Assembly: GCA_905199445.1 (NCBI GenBank)
Contig: CAJKGK010000013.1
Coordinates: forward strand, 1 to 64,000
Direction of reading: 5' to 3'
DNA: 64,000 nucleotides
Source of the DNA: an uncultured Lachnospiraceae bacterium
Lineage (GTDB): Bacteria > Bacillota > Clostridia > Lachnospirales > Lachnospiraceae
The notes under the pieces are model-generated. The model made no database searches and was not told the DNA's origin. It saw only the letters and a program-made list of their open reading frames with translations. The translations under genes were made by a program, and so were the position numbers. The first letter of the stretch is position 1. Every line of letters starts with the position of its first letter. Below, in pieces: positions 62,785-64,000 of the stretch.

Positions 62785-63726
62785 TCACCTTGGTACCGGC
62801 TTGGCCACGGTCCCTAAAATTTCATCCAGAATCTGAGACGCCCCAAGGCTGCTTACCGCAGCTCTGGGATCCAGGATCAGGCGATGTGCAGCCACATCCT
62901 TAAACACCCCGGATACATCGTCAGGAATCACATAATCCCGCCCGGCAAGCATGGCCGCTCCCTGGGACATTTTGCACAAAGCCAGTGTTCCTCTTGGGCT
63001 GACACCAAGGCGTACCATGTCATGGGTTCTGGTTGCTCCAACCAGATGGGCGATGTATTCATATACCGCATCATGAATATATATTTTTTCCGTCTGTCGC
63101 TGAAGCTGCCGAAGCATCGTATCATCCATCACAGCTTCCACACGATCCAGAGGATTCGCCGTATGTCTTCGTTTAATAATTTTTATTTCACTTTTTATAT
63201 CCGGATATCCCAGACTCAGACAAATCATAAAACGATCCAGCTGTGAATCCGGAAGCAGCTGTGTCCCTGCAGAACCTGCAGGATTTTGTGTAGCGATCAC
63301 AATAAACGGATCAGGGACCTTCATGGTCTGGCCGTCAATGGTTACAGCGCCCTCCTCCATCACCTGTAAAAGTGCGGACTGGGTTTTGGGAGATGTACGA
63401 TTAATTTCATCCGCCAAAAATAAATTGGTCATCACTGGCCCTGCCATATAGCGCATCCGCCCGTTTTCCTGCTGAAACATAAAAAAGCCGGTGACATCAC
63501 TGGGCAGTACATCCGGCGTAAACTGCACACGCTTCTGTTTCAAAGCCATTGCCTTTGAAAAAGCCAGGGCCATCGTTGTTTTTCCTACCCCAGGAATATC
63601 ATCCATAAGAATATGCCCCCCGGCCAGTATGGCCATCATCGCTTTTCGTATGCATTCGTCCTTTCCTGTAACCGCTTTTTTCACCTCTTCAACCACTTTT
63701 GCAATACGCTCCGTATAATCAGACAT
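62785..63726 (-). CDS. MoxR-family AAA ATPase
   Basis: This 313-residue ATPase has Walker A GVGKTTMA (near residues 41-48), Walker B LFLADEINRTSPK and sensor motif ATQNPAG; a lid domain follows. MoxR proteins are chaperone-like ATPases for assembly of partner complexes. ATG 63726 has GGGGGAG 5 bases upstream. First gene of the MoxR-DUF58-TgpA operon. Confidence 0.95.
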   Translation of the reverse strand: MSDYTERIAKVVEEVKKAVTGKDECIRKAMMAILAGGHILMDDIPGVGKTTMALAFSKAMALKQKRVQFTPDVLPSDVTGFFMFQQENGRMRYMAGPVMTNLFLADEINRTSPKTQSALLQVMEEGAVTIDGQTMKVPDPFIVIATQNPAGSAGTQLLPDSQLDRFMICLSLGYPDIKSEIKIIKRRHTANPLDRVEAVMDDTMLRQLQRQTEKIYIHDAVYEYIAHLVGATRTHDMVRLGVSPRGTLALCKMSQGAAMLAGRDYVIPDDVSGVFKDVAAHRLILDPRAAVSSLGASQILDEILGTVAKPVPR

Positions 63727-63865
63727 CTTGACTCCCCCTTTATTACCCGCTGCCGGACTTCATTGAACAGGGGCACGCTTCTATGCAGAAATTTTTATAG
63801 TCTCAGTATAACATCTTGAGGAAAGAAGCTCAATGCAGGTACGTAAAACGTAAGTATTTTTTCCA

Positions 63866-64000
63866 TTATGTATCCAAAGACAGATTGACTCCGCTAATCT
63901 GAAGCCCGGCCAGGCGAAGATCCTGATCAAAAGTTATTATATATTGAATTTTCCCCGCTTCATACTCAGCACAGACCACCACCACTGCATAAACCGTATC
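63866..64000 (-). CDS. C-terminal part of a DUF3887-like protein, cut by the window end
   Basis: The minus strand reads 44 residues without a stop into the window edge, beginning DTVYAVVVVCAEYEAGKIQY and including ITFDQDLRLAGLQI, then TAA at 63866-63868. The 'FD-D-RLAGL' pattern resembles the end of DUF3887 domains, which often occur in secreted or lipoprotein contexts. The rest lies outside, and only the C-terminus can be judged. Confidence 0.6.
   Translation of the reverse strand, partial: DTVYAVVVVCAEYEAGKIQYIITFDQDLRLAGLQISGVNLSLDT

Noticed and set aside
1..64000. CRISPR arrays, prophage, transposase or integrase genes
   Set aside because: No regularly spaced repeats and no mobile-element proteins were seen on either strand.

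Overview
The window looks like a chromosomal segment of a Clostridia-class Firmicute, most likely a Lachnospiraceae gut anaerobe. The reasons are T-box leaders in front of tyrS and leuS, YesM/YesN-type sugar-sensing two-component systems, a Re-citrate-synthase-like gene beside icd, a tiny high-cysteine 'HCB'-type protein, a DUF5685/J-domain pair, strong GGAGG ribosome binding sites and an AT-leaning composition. No phage, insertion sequence, CRISPR array or rRNA is visible. Genus is not resolved.

Layout. 0-2 kb: a partial CAU tRNA, tRNA-Pro(CGG), a lipoprotein and a TauE-type permease. 2.3-8.1 kb: parE-parC (topoisomerase IV-like) and T-box-controlled tyrS. 8.2-8.8 kb: bioY behind an apparent BirA operator. 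8.9-19.2 kb: a galactose/methyl-galactoside-type sugar module made of a response regulator, a histidine kinase, two sensor-type sugar-binding proteins and an mglB-mglA-mglC transport operon. 19.4-22.2 kb: Re-citrate synthase-like gene and NADP isocitrate dehydrogenase, with related palindromes over both -10 boxes. 22.4-28.4 kb: intracellular-type subtilisin, nucleotidyltransferase, XRE regulator, MnmM-like methyltransferase, small proteins and a MATE pump. 28.7-31.7 kb: T-box leuS operon. 31.7-35.9 kb: lacZ followed by two coupled unknown genes. 36-43 kb: EF-G-like GTPase, tyrA-aroA, and a DUF5685/J-domain/membrane operon. 43-57.4 kb: an oxidoreductase, DUF3006, a second sugar ABC importer with two permeases and a divergent YesN/YesM pair, a frameshifted alpha-L-rhamnosidase, and a MerR gene divergent from a VOC gene and a frameshifted EthD-like gene. 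57.5-64 kb: SEC-C protein, DegV, a MoxR-DUF58-transglutaminase operon and a partial DUF3887-like gene.

How the genes fit together. Two carbohydrate-responsive modules dominate. In each, a YesM/YesN pair sits next to an ABC importer; the first has two extra sugar-binding proteins after the kinase, and lacZ lies 13 kb away. The second importer has two permeases, as in RhaSTPQ or Lsr systems, and lies beside a GH78 rhamnosidase. The citrate synthase-like and icd genes could supply 2-oxoglutarate and hence glutamate.

The most striking observation is the sugar-binding protein of the first importer (17828-19159, minus strand). It appears to be a natural circular permutation of the galactose-binding protein family: the segment that forms the N-terminal ~100 residues of MglB is at the C-terminus, after a linker, with almost all sugar-contact residues kept. 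The unpermuted homologue at 8883-9926 in the same locus gives an internal comparison. The partner permease also carries an unusual ~215-residue charged, coiled-coil-like N-terminal extension.
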